A DNA stretch of 64,000 nucleotides, from contig CM023456.1 of the NCBI GenBank assembly GCA_013339765.2, forward strand, positions 85,421,636 through 85,485,635, written 5' to 3'. The notes under the pieces were generated by a model that was not told the origin of the DNA, ran no database searches, and saw only the letters and a list, made by a program, of their open reading frames with translations. This document shows positions 34,028 to 45,058 of the stretch, piece by piece. The stretch comes from Haemaphysalis longicornis. Taxonomy: Eukaryota > Arthropoda > Arachnida > Ixodida > Ixodidae. The translations under genes and the position numbers were made by a program. Position 1 is the stretch's first letter. Every line of letters starts with the position of its first letter.

Positions 34028-35499
34028 TGCACACTTTGCTGCCTGTTGTGTGAACAGACAAAAAAAATCTGCTGGAGGAAATCGCGAATTGAAATATATA
34101 TTCTGTTGGACATAGAAAGGATACACGAAAGAATACACTAGCATATTTGCATCACCCATGTAGAGATATGGTATAAACATCCGCTTGCGCATGCGCACCG
34201 CTTGCGCATTTCGCTAAGACGAAGGAAGTATGAAAATATTGTTACGTGGTGGCAAGGCGAAGATAAAACAAACCATGATTAAAAACTATGAGGGATCGAT
34301 TAACACAATTTACAAGCGGCCATCACAGAGGCCAAGAATGCTGCCCGCCAGCCTTTTCTTCTTCTTCATTGATGCCAGGCCATTGCGCCACGTGCAATGT
34401 CCTCCGGGCTTGTGACAGTGTCTGGCTTACTTTCCGGCCGAAGCCAAAGTGACACGGCTGGAAGGCGGTGTCGTTGATCTCTTTCGCTTGCGAGTGGCTG
34501 TGGTCGGGAGCTGGCCCTCATCGTAGCAGCTCTTGAGTGCAAGCCGCGATGCTCCATGAGGCTGCTGATTTGTTCAGCACTAGGTGGGAAGATGATTTCT
34601 GTGTGGTTGCGGATGCCCATGCCGTGTTCGGCGTTGTGATTGAAGCCGCCCTTCAGGTTCTTCAGGTGTATCTCCTACACACGCTGCTGGGTCAGTGACT
34701 CCAGTTTATAGTGGCCAAGCTTATCCCAGCACCCACAATCCGTCGAATGTATAGCGACCCGAGAGCTCCACAACTGTCAATGCGCAGCCAGCAAGCTGGG
34801 ATACCTGTGGTGAGAATGAGATGAGAGTACAAACATGAAAGTCCTTGCCGTTGCAGGCGACGATGAAGGGCAAGGTGAATACTGGTCTCCGAAGGGTGAC
34901 GCCCGCATGATCACGATAAACGCATGAGGGAACTGGAAACCACGCCGCGCGAAAGGACTAGGAACACGGCATGTGGGTGGTAGGGCTCGGCTCGACATAA
35001 TTGTCGGTGACGGGCTGGGAGCATGCGGCGGGGGAATTTGACCTAGAACTGGTCTCGCTGGGCTGGGGATTGTCGACACGGCTCGAGTCCCCTCGAAGAT
35101 TCCGTCGCCAACGTGACGCTGCGAAGCGGGCAGCAGGACGGGGATAAAACTTAAGCCTCTGCCAAAATGTTTCATGGTGACAGACCTGCTGAGACGATCC
35201 CTGGAATATTGTGAAGCGCCTGTCTAGAAAGAGGTGCGACAGGCCTATTTACAATACCTACATAAGGGTCATTACAGCGCCCGCAGTCTATGCTAGCGAA
35301 TTGATCGTAGTATATCTTGGAACATGGTGCATTGGAGGTTTGCCCCCATATAAGTCCTGTGACATCGCCCGTCATGTCGAGAACGGCTGTCATTTTATTT
35401 ATCGGGATATCATTCTACGGTATGGCGCTGCTACCTCAAACCGGCCAAGGGATATCTGTTCTACTAAACATAACCTGTTCCACTAAAATAAGATAACTA
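34028..35499. other. No gene recognised; GC-rich minus-strand frames
   Basis: Between 34366 and 35175 the minus strand has fairly long, GC-rich frames (for example MGIRNHTEIIFPPSAEQ at 34620) that look like old protein-coding TE sequence, but I cannot name the family. The region 35175-35500 shows nothing. Confidence 0.35.
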
Positions 35500-37033
35500 C
35501 AGCGTACCCCCTCAGACTAAAAAAAATTACGAACTCTACCGAACCCTGACAAGCAGGATTTCCTGCTACGTTACCGCGTATTGCCGCGTCTGGGACACCT
35601 CGCTGCGTGATGTGACGTTCGGCTATAATTCGTTACGCCTTGATACGGCAGGATATTCACGTTCTATTTCGTTTTAGCCGTGCGACCGGCCTACCACTGG
35701 CAACCTTTTTACCCACGTCGGCAAACACTCTCAGGGCAATCGGAGTATACCTGGGACACCATTTATCGCGCTAATCAAGCTCGGGATATTGCGCAAAACT
35801 GTTTTTTCTTCCCAAGCTGAGCAGAAAACCAGTTATCATTGAAGACACATGGCGGTGCACATCCCTACAAGAACCCTTGGCCTCATCTCGAAGCTTCTGC
35901 TGTGTCCTGTGCTGCACATGGCTTGGAATTTGCCAGCACAATGACATTGAACAGAAATTATAGTATCTTTACAGCAGAAGCCTATGGTATCCTAATCACA
36001 GTAGAACACATTACACAGAACAAAATACAAGATTCACTCTCCTACACAGACTCCCTAAGTGTAGTTACAGCATTGGATTCCTGTCAACCGACAAAAAACG
36101 TTATTCTAAACCGCCTTTTTAAAGCTCTTAGAACTGCCTATAAGTGACAGCTAAAAATACTTGTTCGCTGGATCCCTTGACACAGTGGCATTCTGGGCGA
36201 TGAAAGGGCTGACCAGAACGCCACTTTGGCGGCCCTTCATAGTGGTGTTGACGTAGCGCAGGTCACACACCTCGATCTGAAACCAGTAATACGGAGGGGA
36301 ATCCGTAAATGCTGGCAGAACATGTAGGACACACACACAGACAACAAGCGCCACTCAGTAAAACCAAACGTAGGAAGACACACAACAAAAAAACAAAACA
36401 TATTCATTGAAGTTTCCATTTGCGCACTGCGAATAGGCCACACTTACGCTACACACGCATATCTTTTGAATGGCACACTCCCACCCGTTTGTAAGTAGTG
36501 TGAAGAACGGCTCACGGTCCTCCATGTGTTAATTTAGTGCACATTCTGCAACGAAGCCAAAAAACGGCATTGTTATAAAATATATACCTACAACATTCCG
36601 CTACATCCTTCAATGTTTTTAGGAGATGAACCTACGTTCACAAACAAAAGTCTTCTAAGTTATCTTGCAGGCTTCAAGTTTTTAAAACGCATCTCGTGCA
36701 GTACGCGACCCCAGAGCCTTCGAGCAGTGAGTGAGGCTCTGATGCTTCGTTTGTTCGCACGGGAGGCCCACTCTCGTCGCATGCTCTTTGGCTCGAGGTG
36801 CTTCACATCCCACCCATAATCCCTTTAAGCCACTATCATCAACATCTTAATGTTTTAGTGGACGGGCCCTCTACACCCATATATACTGTATTTTAGGATA
36901 TATCATACTCATTTCATACATATTTTAAGCACAAACATGACTATTGAAAGACCATGCAACATAGTTTGGGCGCTCTTTTGTCTTAGAAACCCTGGCGCCA
37001 ATAAATCGCAAACATACATACATACATACATAC
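35500..37033 (+). mobile_element. I-type LINE 3' end with (ACAT)n tail
   Basis: A + strand LINE 3' part of the same broad family as LINE A at 53-58 kb. RNase H occupies 35839-36240, the zinc-knuckle C terminus follows to about 36720, then the 3' untranslated region, AATAAA at 37000-37005, and CATA repeats to about 37033. Before 35839 the sequence is probably the end of the RT but no motif is certain. Stops are frequent. The tail unit differs from LINE A, which ends in ATC repeats. Confidence 0.8.
35839..36260 (+). pseudogene. LINE RNase H domain
   Basis: Blocks: NYSIFTAEAYGILI (about 35959, catalytic glutamate), SLSYTDSLSVVTAL (about 36040, second aspartate), a stop, then LVRWIP and HSGILGDERADQNA (about 36160-36220, histidine and last aspartate). 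The same blocks in LINE A read SIFRAEAYGIILAV and IYTDSLSVVRVL, so the two are relatives. The first strand aspartate is not seen. One stop codon lies between the second and third blocks and another in the WIP-HSG segment. Confidence 0.85.
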
Positions 37034-38560
37034 CTTGTAGGGCTTTTGTAAGCTTTCTTCCCGCTAATTTGGTCATTCTCGCAACTTGCGCCGAGCTACC
37101 GACGTAGCGTGTGACGTCTTTCCGATGGCGTACACCTCGTCGGTTCAAGCCTCTTCTACATGAAATAGACTTGTACGCATTAAGATCTACTTTACGCAGG
37201 ACGCCGCAACCCTATTGCGCTAGAAGGGCACTTGTTTCACTGGGTAGATACTGACATCGGGCATTGAAAAGGTCGACTTCAAATATGTAGTTAGAGGGAA
37301 TTTGTAAATACAAGAAAAATGTTTTTCTACTGCATCCTCGCCTTATAACAATATGGCTTTACTGTTGGCATAAAGCAATAAAAAACAGTTTGATCCAGAG
37401 AGATAAAATTCTGCCGATAAAGTTATGGGCTGAAAAGTAGATGCCCTTAAAAAGAAAACAAAAACTGGACTGTAAAACAAAAATAACTAAAATAGCGGCG
37501 GCCTATATGTGGAGGCGTACTCAGCGGTTTGGTTGAATACAATGACTGCATGCGCGGATCAGAAAAAAAAATTTAACGCTGGCAGGAGTTGACGCTGAGC
37601 ACTCATCCTAGGTACATGAAACGTACCGAAAAAAGCTATCACGGTAGCTCGTGTATTTCAAGAGTTCTTAATGTACAGTTTGGTTAGGCAACCCAGGAGC
37701 CAGTGATATATTAAAATTGCTAAGACAATTGTGTGCTTCAACCTCAGTCGTTACTGCGTACAGCAAACTGAAGAGTCTACAGCACTGCGCCTCGAGCAGA
37801 CAACCTCCCGTAACGGAGGAAGGTACAGAAGGACCCTCCGCCTGCCATTAAAGGTTAGGTTTGGCCGTTTATAAATTCATAGCATCAGAAATTTTCAAAA
37901 TTACAGATAACCAGAAGCCTATATTGCTTTCGAACCTATCTATTAAATTGCAGTTGAAGATATCTTGTCTTATAAAAGTTATATCTGAGATTTTACCCGC
38001 AAGATGGTTGATTTGCAGGTGAATTTTCATAAGTATGTTATATAGTGCAGGTCTTCAAAAGTGAAACAGGGGCTGACTCATATAGAATGCTCCCGTAACT
38101 GGCAGTTGTGTGTTGGTAGCTGTACAGCAGCTTTTTCCGGACCGTATTCTTTGTCGGTCCGTGCAGCTCGCATTTTGTACAATGACCTGCTAAATGTTAG
38201 GTTTCTTGCAAAACAGTTTCTCTTTCCAGCAGGCTGCATCTTATTGATTGTCCTCACTGGAAAGGGATGAACAAACCTGACCCTGGCCCAAAAGCACAGA
38301 CTCACGTGTTTCATTTGAGAGCGATGTATTGTCTGTTATTTACATTTGTGTTTTGCTTTGGTGAGCACCCACAGGGAAGAATAATGCACTTGGTGCAAGA
38401 GAGGAGACGAGCTGTTTTTGTCTTGCAGTAGATGCCGTTACCTGTGACGATTCATTTGTGTCCGATCCAGGCCTAAGCCATAGACAGCTTCTAGGAGGAC
38501 ATCGAATCAGCAAGAAACGAGGAAACAATTAACTCAATTGAGGATTGTAATGGGAGATCA
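37034..38560. other. No gene recognised; candidate terminal exon inside
   Basis: Mostly AT-rich sequence without motifs. The only item of note is the splice-like segment at 38429-38532, listed separately. Confidence 0.4.
38429..38532 (+). CDS. Weak candidate host exon D (terminal)
   Basis: A strong acceptor (CTGTTTTTGTCTTGCAG, ending 38428) is followed by a frame that fits the one base left by exon C: two bases complete a Leu codon, then DAVTCDDSFVSDPGLSHRQ and about 15 more residues, then a TAA at 38530-38532. It would give a short extracellular tail. There is no poly(A) signal that I can tie to it and no homology, and with 1/3 odds of phase match it may be chance. Confidence 0.22.
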
Positions 38561-38838
38561 TAAGAGGTTGTAGCTATGATTGTATATTCATGGGCCAATT
38601 ATAGTTACGGTAAGGAGCTAAAATCTGTTTCTATTCCTTGTAGGATGTATATGTTTCGTTACAGCGAAGGGATATCCATGCGGTTGACCGGCGGACAGAA
38701 CAAAGAAACTCGGTGACAATGTAATTTCGGGTTTAGGAATTACCTTAGTTTGAGAATATGCCTAGGCTCTGTTGTGTGCGTTTGATGTCGAACCATGGTC
38801 GTAACGTGACTCAAATATAAGAGGTGCTAATATTATTT
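38561..38838 (+). repeat. 278-bp direct repeat, copy 2
   Basis: Second copy of the block at 33750-34027, same orientation, 4.8 kb away, no length difference. The similarity starts at TAAGAGG and stops within a base of TATTATTT, so both boundaries are sharp. Confidence 0.9.
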
Positions 38839-39263
38839 CCATGAACCCCAAGCAAATTGCAGAAATATCGGTCAGAAAATTTGGAATACGCTGTCGCAAA
38901 AAGTCGAAGGGATACACTGCTTGCATTTTTGGAGTGAAATACCCTGTGTGTGATCAGCCATTCTCTTGCAAGCGAAAGAATGGGAAACTGACAGAGAAAG
39001 GTCCGGACGATAAAAACAAAAGTTAGCGACTTCCTTTTAGGTGATAATCCACGTATTGGGCGGTGCAAAAAAATACTTGGAATCGTTACCATTGGAAGGT
39101 TAGGCGAAATTAAGGGTAACTCTATAAAAAGACAGCAGAAATGTGAAAATTCACCAACATAGCATGGAGTATGTCACAGCCGGAACGCAGGAAGTTCAAA
39201 TGCCATTTCAAAACCAATTACTAAACGAAGAGAACCTGGATAGTGTAGACAGGTTGCGTGGCA
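38839..39263. other. No gene recognised
   Basis: A basic frame at 38841-39026 (VRKFGIRCRKKSKGY) shows no family. Otherwise featureless. Confidence 0.4.
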
Positions 39264-39380
39264 CCTTTCTTTCTTTATTGTTTCTTTCCGTACAGAAAAA
39301 GGAGCAGAGGCAAAAGGCTTGGAGCCTGACTAGGGCCCCTGCTCCGGTGGCAGGCAGCGTGCGGGCACAGTATATTATAT
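39264..39380 (-). mobile_element. LINE 3' end (tail and untranslated region)
   Basis: On the minus strand the order is a GC-rich block (TGCCACCGGAGCAGGGGCCC, near 39335), a CTCC/TTTCTGTACGG stretch, AATAAA (39274-39279 as TTTATT) and GAAA repeats ending at about 39264. That is the form of a CR1-type LINE 3' untranslated region and tail. No coding part is recognisable to the right. Confidence 0.4.
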
Positions 39381-39399
39381 TGCACACTTGCAGTCGAGT

Positions 39400-39740
39400 G
39401 TACAAAACAAAAAACAAAAAACAAAACAAAAACAAAAGAGGGCTACAGACTACAGAGAGTACATTTGCAGTCGTGCTCCTCGAACGCTCAATGCGCGACT
39501 ACTTTGCACACACACAAAAAAAAAAGAATACAGAACCAAATTTTCACACTGGATATGGTATCAAAACACTCGTGTGTTTTTTCGTGCAGTGCAAGGAGTG
39601 AACGAACAACAAAATACACCCGAAACAGAGACTTACTTCAGCATAGATATCTACAATGCAACAACACAACAAAAGAACGAACAACAAAATACAACAAAAT
39701 TACAACAAATACAAACAACAAAATTAATAACAGCCGTCCC
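39400..39740. repeat. A-rich and CAA-rich low-complexity tract
   Basis: Runs such as AAAACAAAAAACAAAAC (39404-39440) and CAACAAAAT words (39603-39730) dominate. Long open frames over it are a result of the composition, not coding. Confidence 0.75.
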
Positions 39741-41109
39741 AAAATCGGCAGGAGCAGTGGGAGAACCAGTATTCACTAGACAAACTCGAAAAGTACCTAC
39801 AACAACGAACGAATTGCGAAACGTAAGATAACCCGTTCCGTGTAGGGCGGATCAAAATTGATCAGCAGGGCTTTTGAAATTGGTTAAACAGAAGTAAACG
39901 GAACAACATTCGTGCCTACAACATGGAAGTGCACACAACACAAAACGCCGACTTCCTCGCGGGAAGAAATACAAAGAGCACTTATCCATTTCCTCAATAC
40001 AATGTACACCACGCACATTGGCAGTGACATCATGAACCACGCTACCACTGCCTCTAATTTCAAAATATGCGTGACACCATGCAGCAGGCCAGGCACCCAG
40101 TAGAGGTCATTGCATATTTGCCCCTGCTCGCAGGTCCGTTAGGAAACCGCTACAAGAACATTCACGTTGTAAACTTCCCGCCTACTTTCCCAGGCTCTGC
40201 TACAATCTGATTGCAGGAACCTCAGAAAGATCGAACACTGTACAGCTGAACGCTGCTAAGTGCGTCGTCCTGGTCATGCTCGGGCTCTGAAGGTGCGGAC
40301 GGAGCTGTTTTGGTAATGAGAAGCTGAATCTGATACGAAAAGCGTAAAACAACCACCTAATCATCACTGCATAGTTGGTTCGCTCGCCTAAGCACCAAAA
40401 ATTACAGGCTACTCACTTCACTCGAAATGAGTGCCATAAAAGCTGCGATGAAATGATGGCGAAGGCAGCAGCTGGGCTGACTTTGCCATTATTGTTTTAA
40501 CCCGAAAGAAGAAAACCTGCTGTATGTAAGCATTAAAGCACTATTTCGGACGCGTAAGGGCTGTGACCATGGCTTTTTGCGAGGCATCCAGTTGGCTGAC
40601 CATCACGGTTGGCCTCCTCCAGAAATATACAAACTCGTATAACTGCAGTGTACAGAGGCTCATGGTTGCATAAATATAAGCTGCCATTTGATGTATTTGT
40701 GTTGTTTTGGTTGCCGGTCCTGCTGTACAATAGGTGTAATTGGTCACAACCTTTTTACATGATCAAGCAGCCAAGGACGACACTGGTTTCTTCTAGAAAC
40801 AAATGTGTATTGGTAAGAACTCAAAGGAAACACAAGCTGCGAAAGATCAGTTAACCAAATGATGTGTAGAGAGCCATAGCTTCGGTGATTCGAAAGCCGT
40901 GACATCTGCTTCCTGTATCGTCGAATTCAATCCAAAGTAGGCGATCAAATTCGAACATTCTTATTTGGCCACAACAGGGCCAAACATTGTCGCAATAAAG
41001 TGCACAAGAAACAGCAGGGGACACAACACTTACTGCAAAAGCAGATACGACAGCCAGTTTGGCAAGACGACGGCGACAAAACATAAAAGCAAACATCACA
41101 GTATACCTC
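39741..41109. other. No gene recognised; one secretion-like frame
   Basis: The minus frame 41099-40851 begins MMFAFMFCRRRLAKLAVVSA and goes on with a hydrophobic stretch and several cysteines. It resembles a short signal-anchor protein, but has no relative I know, and no promoter or splice context, so it is left as an observation. Nothing else is recognisable. Confidence 0.3.
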
Positions 41110-42809
41110 CATCACAGCCTACCAAATGAAGACGGCAAGGTGCTCAAAATGTTTTGACAGAAGTTTAAATGGTCTCTGGAAACGGGAGAGCCATTTCCGG
41201 CGCTTCATGTCTCACGCTTCAAGAGGAGGGAGCCAAATACATTGAAGCGGTAAAAGAGTTTGTATAAAAAATGTATGCTCAAAAAGTCATTTAAACGAAT
41301 GGTGAGGCATCTAGGAGATTTTAAAAGCATAAATCCTGCTCATGTAGGTTCGCTTGTGTTCTAGTCTGCAGTTTTGCATTCCATATACAGGCCTTCGACT
41401 ACGCAGCACGGAAGGCTCCACATGCAAGGCGAAACCCCCAAGTGCAGCATTAGGTCTTGAATTTTCAATGGTGTTTAGTGGCTGATCTCATAGACATCTC
41501 TGCCGTAGAGGAATCGTCAACCTACGATGCTATTAAAAACGCTTAGGGCAAGTTGTTTGTCAGCACCCAAAGAAGTGTGTAAAAGAATCTTTAAGCAGGA
41601 TATTTTTTTAAACGTTTGTTTTTGTTGTTTCATACGTAGGACAAAATTGAGTTTTTCGTCAAGAGCTAAACCATGGAACCTGTATTTATCTTTGAGTAGA
41701 GTCGAGATAACATGTTTGATGTCTGGATCCACCATATTCCTACTCCTATTAACAAACAGAACAGAAGAGCCCTTTTCTGGAATCAATAAAACTTGCTCTG
41801 TACCCAGCCAGAAAATTTATCACCAAGCTAAACTAGGCGCTCGACTTTAGACAGGTTACAGGATTTAAAGGATTGTTGTACGTTTCTGCATAGATTGAAC
41901 AGAATATTTATGATGGCAATGCCTTTTTAAGTGAGTTCATCTCAACAATGAAGAATGTGAAGCTCATAAGCCCTCCCTTGAGGCATGCCATGTTGAGTAA
42001 CATGGACCCCAGAGAGTGTACTTCAAGCTCTCACACGAAAGGTTCCTACAGCGCATGTTACGCGACAGAGGGAAATATGGCCCGTTCCTGAGGATGCCAT
42101 AAAACCAAGAGGTATCATACGCTTTTGGAAGATTAGAGAACAGCGGCATATAGTAGTGCGTACGCTGTACACAATCACTACTGTACGATTCTAGTGAAAC
42201 CATATCTTCAATGGTGAATCACTCCGGAAGCCTGCCTGACAGCACTTGATAGGACTGTTGTACTCCAAAAGGTACAGAAGTCTCTTTATCGTTTTCTCGA
42301 GAAGCTTGCACAGCGGGTTCTCAGAACAATGGTTCGACAGCTTGCGGTAGAGGAAGGGTACTTGCCCACCGTAAAGATAACCTCCATCTAGGAACTTGGG
42401 AGTAGCCAGGATGATATATTTCATTGTATAGGTGAAGGATGGTATAACGAATGTATGTGTTTAGGCGTTGTATCATGGTGTATGTAATGTTGTCTGTGCT
42501 GAAACTAAAGGCGTCCTTCGCCAGAGCAATCTTCACGTAGCAGGTCATAAATGGAAAAGAGAGAATACGAAGAAATGTGCCACTTATTGATGCTACGCAG
42601 GCACATTTTCGCCAGAGCACTCTTCACGGATCAGATCATAAATCAAAAACAGGGAATTCGAAGAAATGCGCCACTTATTGATGCTACGCAGTCACTTTTT
42701 TCTCAAGGCATTTTGCGTTTCATGGCAGTGTTTGTGTCGTTTGCAGGACGGCACACAGTAGGAACAGTTGTGCGGGTGTGTTAGCCTGGTCTTCAGGTGT
42801 GTTCCTTGT
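41110..42809 (-). mobile_element. LINE B segment 3: RT and 3' part
   Basis: The 3'-most of three pieces of one I-type LINE on the minus strand. RT blocks: LHLYNEIYHPGYSQVP (about 42450), LCKLLEKTIKRLLYLLEYN (about 42290) and QAGFRSDS, then a gap with weak similarity, then the RT thumb part at 41786-41517 (DPDIKHVI, FHGLALDEKLNFVL, LHTSLGADKQLALSVFNSI) and the post-RT block down to about 41150 (YAFKIS). The YxDD region is badly decayed. The same blocks appear in order in LINE A at 54.4-55.7 kb. The 3' tail and RNase H are not visible. Confidence 0.8.
42519..42700 (-). repeat. 91-bp tandem duplication inside LINE B
   Basis: Two units, 42519-42609 and 42610-42700, both starting CGCCAGAGCA and both containing CCACTTATTGATGCTACGCAG. 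LINE A carries this stretch once (near 55780-55815), so the duplication happened in this copy after insertion. Confidence 0.8.
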
Positions 42810-42813
42810 TTAA

Positions 42814-43899
42814 AGGAGCCATGAAGAGAAAACACAAGTTTGGTTCATTCAAAAGCTTGCCTCGTTAGAATAATACTGAGAACACTTTTAACTTAAACTT
42901 CGCTCAAATAAGCTACATAATTAGGAAAAAAGGGAATGGCCATGCGACCCACTAGCTCATTTCCCGCCACAGAACCTATGATGTCAGTCGAGCCAGTTCT
43001 GCGGTTGGCGGAGTCCGGCGAAAGTAAACGCAAATTAGGCAGAGTTTACAAGCTTGCCGAGCGAGCTATTTGTTGTTAAATTTAGGGCACATTCTTTTTA
43101 AAGCCGTAAGAATGGTGGTAAGTGTAAGTTACGAAAGCACATGTAAACATAGAAGTACCGCTTCGTACTGCTGTTGTTGGTACTGCGCGCACTATGCTCG
43201 TTTAGCTGCACAGAACTGCGGCGCTTTGGGGTTGCCTCAGACGACACTGGCCGATTGATTGACGCGACGGTGTCTTACGTGAACATATTTGTCGAGCGAG
43301 CACTATGTTTCACGAAACCATTTTCTCCCAGAACAAAAAAAAAGGCAGAAAACGACACGCCACGGTATGGTGGCGCCATCTAGGTTCAATAACGTCAACA
43401 AACGCGCGAGTACCTTAGTGCCAGCGCCAATGTACAGGGTGGGGACACCCTTTGAACGGTCCCGTGCCACTGCAGTTGGGTCAACGTGCACAAAGCGTTG
43501 TTCTCGTCTCCCACGAGACCCAGCAAAGCGAAACAGATAAGATGATTCAAACGTCGCCAGTTAACCCCGTTAAGGCGATAATTTTTGCGCGGTTTTGATA
43601 CAATGACTTGTTTCGGCAGCGAGCGAGTGGACCAAAATGGCGGCGCCAGCACATACGTGTCTCCACCCTGTAAGACGGATGCGTGAATCAAGGGACCCAA
43701 GGCTGCAGAGCAGTCGGTTCCTGTGATGTCATTTGGGACCACGAAAACGCACGATTGAGCGGGAAAATCAAAATTTTTACTTAAATTGATTAATTATCAG
43801 TGAATAAAGCAGCGTTTGCATTCGGACAAGCGCTGGGGGAACTATAAAACACGAAATCTTTCGAATAAGAAAAAAGTGCAGTTTGTCTTCATGGCTCCT
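42814..43899. mobile_element. TTAA-type non-autonomous DNA transposon (MITE-like)
   Basis: A 1,086-base element with terminal inverted repeats AGGAGCCATGAAGA followed by G or C and AAA. The left end is at 42814 and the right end at 43899 (TTTGTCTTCATGGCTCCT). Both ends are flanked by TTAA (42810-42813 and 43900-43903), the target duplication of piggyBac-type transposases. It contains no transposase or other recognisable protein, so it would need one supplied in trans. It lies inside LINE B: removing it with one TTAA restores similarity to LINE A across the junction (GTGTCCCCTGTTGCGC in A near 55930 against GTGTTCCTTGTTTAATTC in B). Assignment to the piggyBac superfamily rests on TTAA and end structure only. 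Confidence 0.88.
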
Positions 43900-43903
43900 T
43901 TAA

Positions 43904-44251
43904 TTCACAAGGGCACCCTGTGTGTTAGCTCTCGTTTGATTTTTTGGTACTCGTGACCACACTGTGTGCGTCTGTGTATGAGTGTATGGATGTTAAGAAG
44001 GCGCCCCAACTCTATCTTTTCACCCAACGCCACACACGCTTCCCAACAGCCTTTGGGCTTTTTACGGGTAAGAGGTTGTATGATATGTGGTAACCAGGAA
44101 GGATACCCAACGGCTTGTGATGGTCCACTTGCGCCCGCCTGCCATCTCCGTCTCAACAGGGCATCCTAAGATTGGGCAATGCCCCGGAGACGTAAAGAAT
44201 TGGTCTTCCCCGGCATCGAGGATGTGCGCCGTGACGAGTTGGGCTGTGGGA
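43904..44251 (-). mobile_element. LINE B segment 2: endonuclease-RT linker
   Basis: The middle piece of LINE B, between the TTAA element and the LTR element. On the minus strand it matches the linker between endonuclease and RT in LINE A (56.0-56.3 kb): GCGAGGATGTGCGCC in A at 56253 against ATCGAGGATGTGCGCC in B at 44215, and the NTHxLIHRRTQ-like frame corresponds to FHTQTH in A. It breaks at 44251 where the LTR begins. Confidence 0.8.
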
Positions 44252-44934
44252 TGTTATGGCAGGTTCAGGGTCGTAGTGGGAGCGGCTCACAAGTGACGAC
44301 ACAGGTGTGCATATTGAAAAAGCGGCAGTATTTATAAAAAAAATAGCCATCAGAAAAGGTAGGAGAAAAAAAAATTGAAAAAAATGTCACGAAGTCACGA
44401 ACACACTCTCGCTGCCAGAAGAGTCCGAGTCCAGGCCGCGGGAAATTGCACGTGGGCCTCACAGTTTTGGCGGTGGCAGGAGCGGCGGCGAGTAGAAGCT
44501 CCCGTCGAAGGCGACTACCACTGGCGGTAGTCGTTGACGCGGCGTGGCCCCGGCATCCGAGAACCGTCACGGCGCCATTACAACTTGAAGAAGCTGGTCG
44601 GCGGGAACACGGACAGTGCGTGGGGTAGCGCTCCCGCAGTTCGGGGCGACTGCCGCTGGAGCACAGGGTCTTCACAGGTTCGGCGTAACCGCAGTCCGGT
44701 CGACTGCCGCTGGTCCGCCAGGCTAGGTAAGGGTAGACAATCAGCTGTTTGCCCTCGATCCCTTCTCGATCCTTCTCCAACCCCGAGCCTCGTTCTTCCT
44801 CTTTCTCGCCTCCCTTGTCTCGAGCCCTCTTCCGATCTTCGCTTCTTTCTGTTCACTACGCCATTCGCGCGCTTGCTGCGTCTTTCTGCCACGATTTCTT
44901 CTTGTGTTTCCCGCTGTCGGGGCACTTCATGACA
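44252..44934 (-). repeat. 3' LTR of Ty3-type element 2
   Basis: In transcription orientation the LTR starts TGTCATGAAGTGCC and ends CCTGCCATAACA, with the usual TG...CA ends. A TATAAATA (44329-44336 as TATTTATA) lies about 80 bases from its end, suggesting a long U3 and a short R-U5. It is clearly similar over its full length to 50220-50898 but with many substitutions and small indels, so the insertion is old. Just upstream, GCTGGGGGATA (44935-44945) may be the polypurine tract. Confidence 0.9.
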
Positions 44935-45058
44935 TATCCCCCAGCACAAGAAAGTTGCCGGGTGAAAACACGTGCACTTTCACAACTTCTCGCTGAAAAA
45001 AAGGACGGAGGATATAAAAAGCAAAAGGCAAAAGTTGCACGAAAAAAAATGAGAGAGC

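Noticed and set aside
39143..39831. Overlapping long + frames (Lys/Thr/Gln-rich)
   Set aside because: They come from A- and CAA-rich low-complexity DNA without stops; no motif.
44446..44932. Several overlapping Arg/Pro/Ser-rich frames
   Set aside because: They lie inside the LTR of Ty3-type element 2, and the same GC-rich sequence recurs in the other LTR with different frames.
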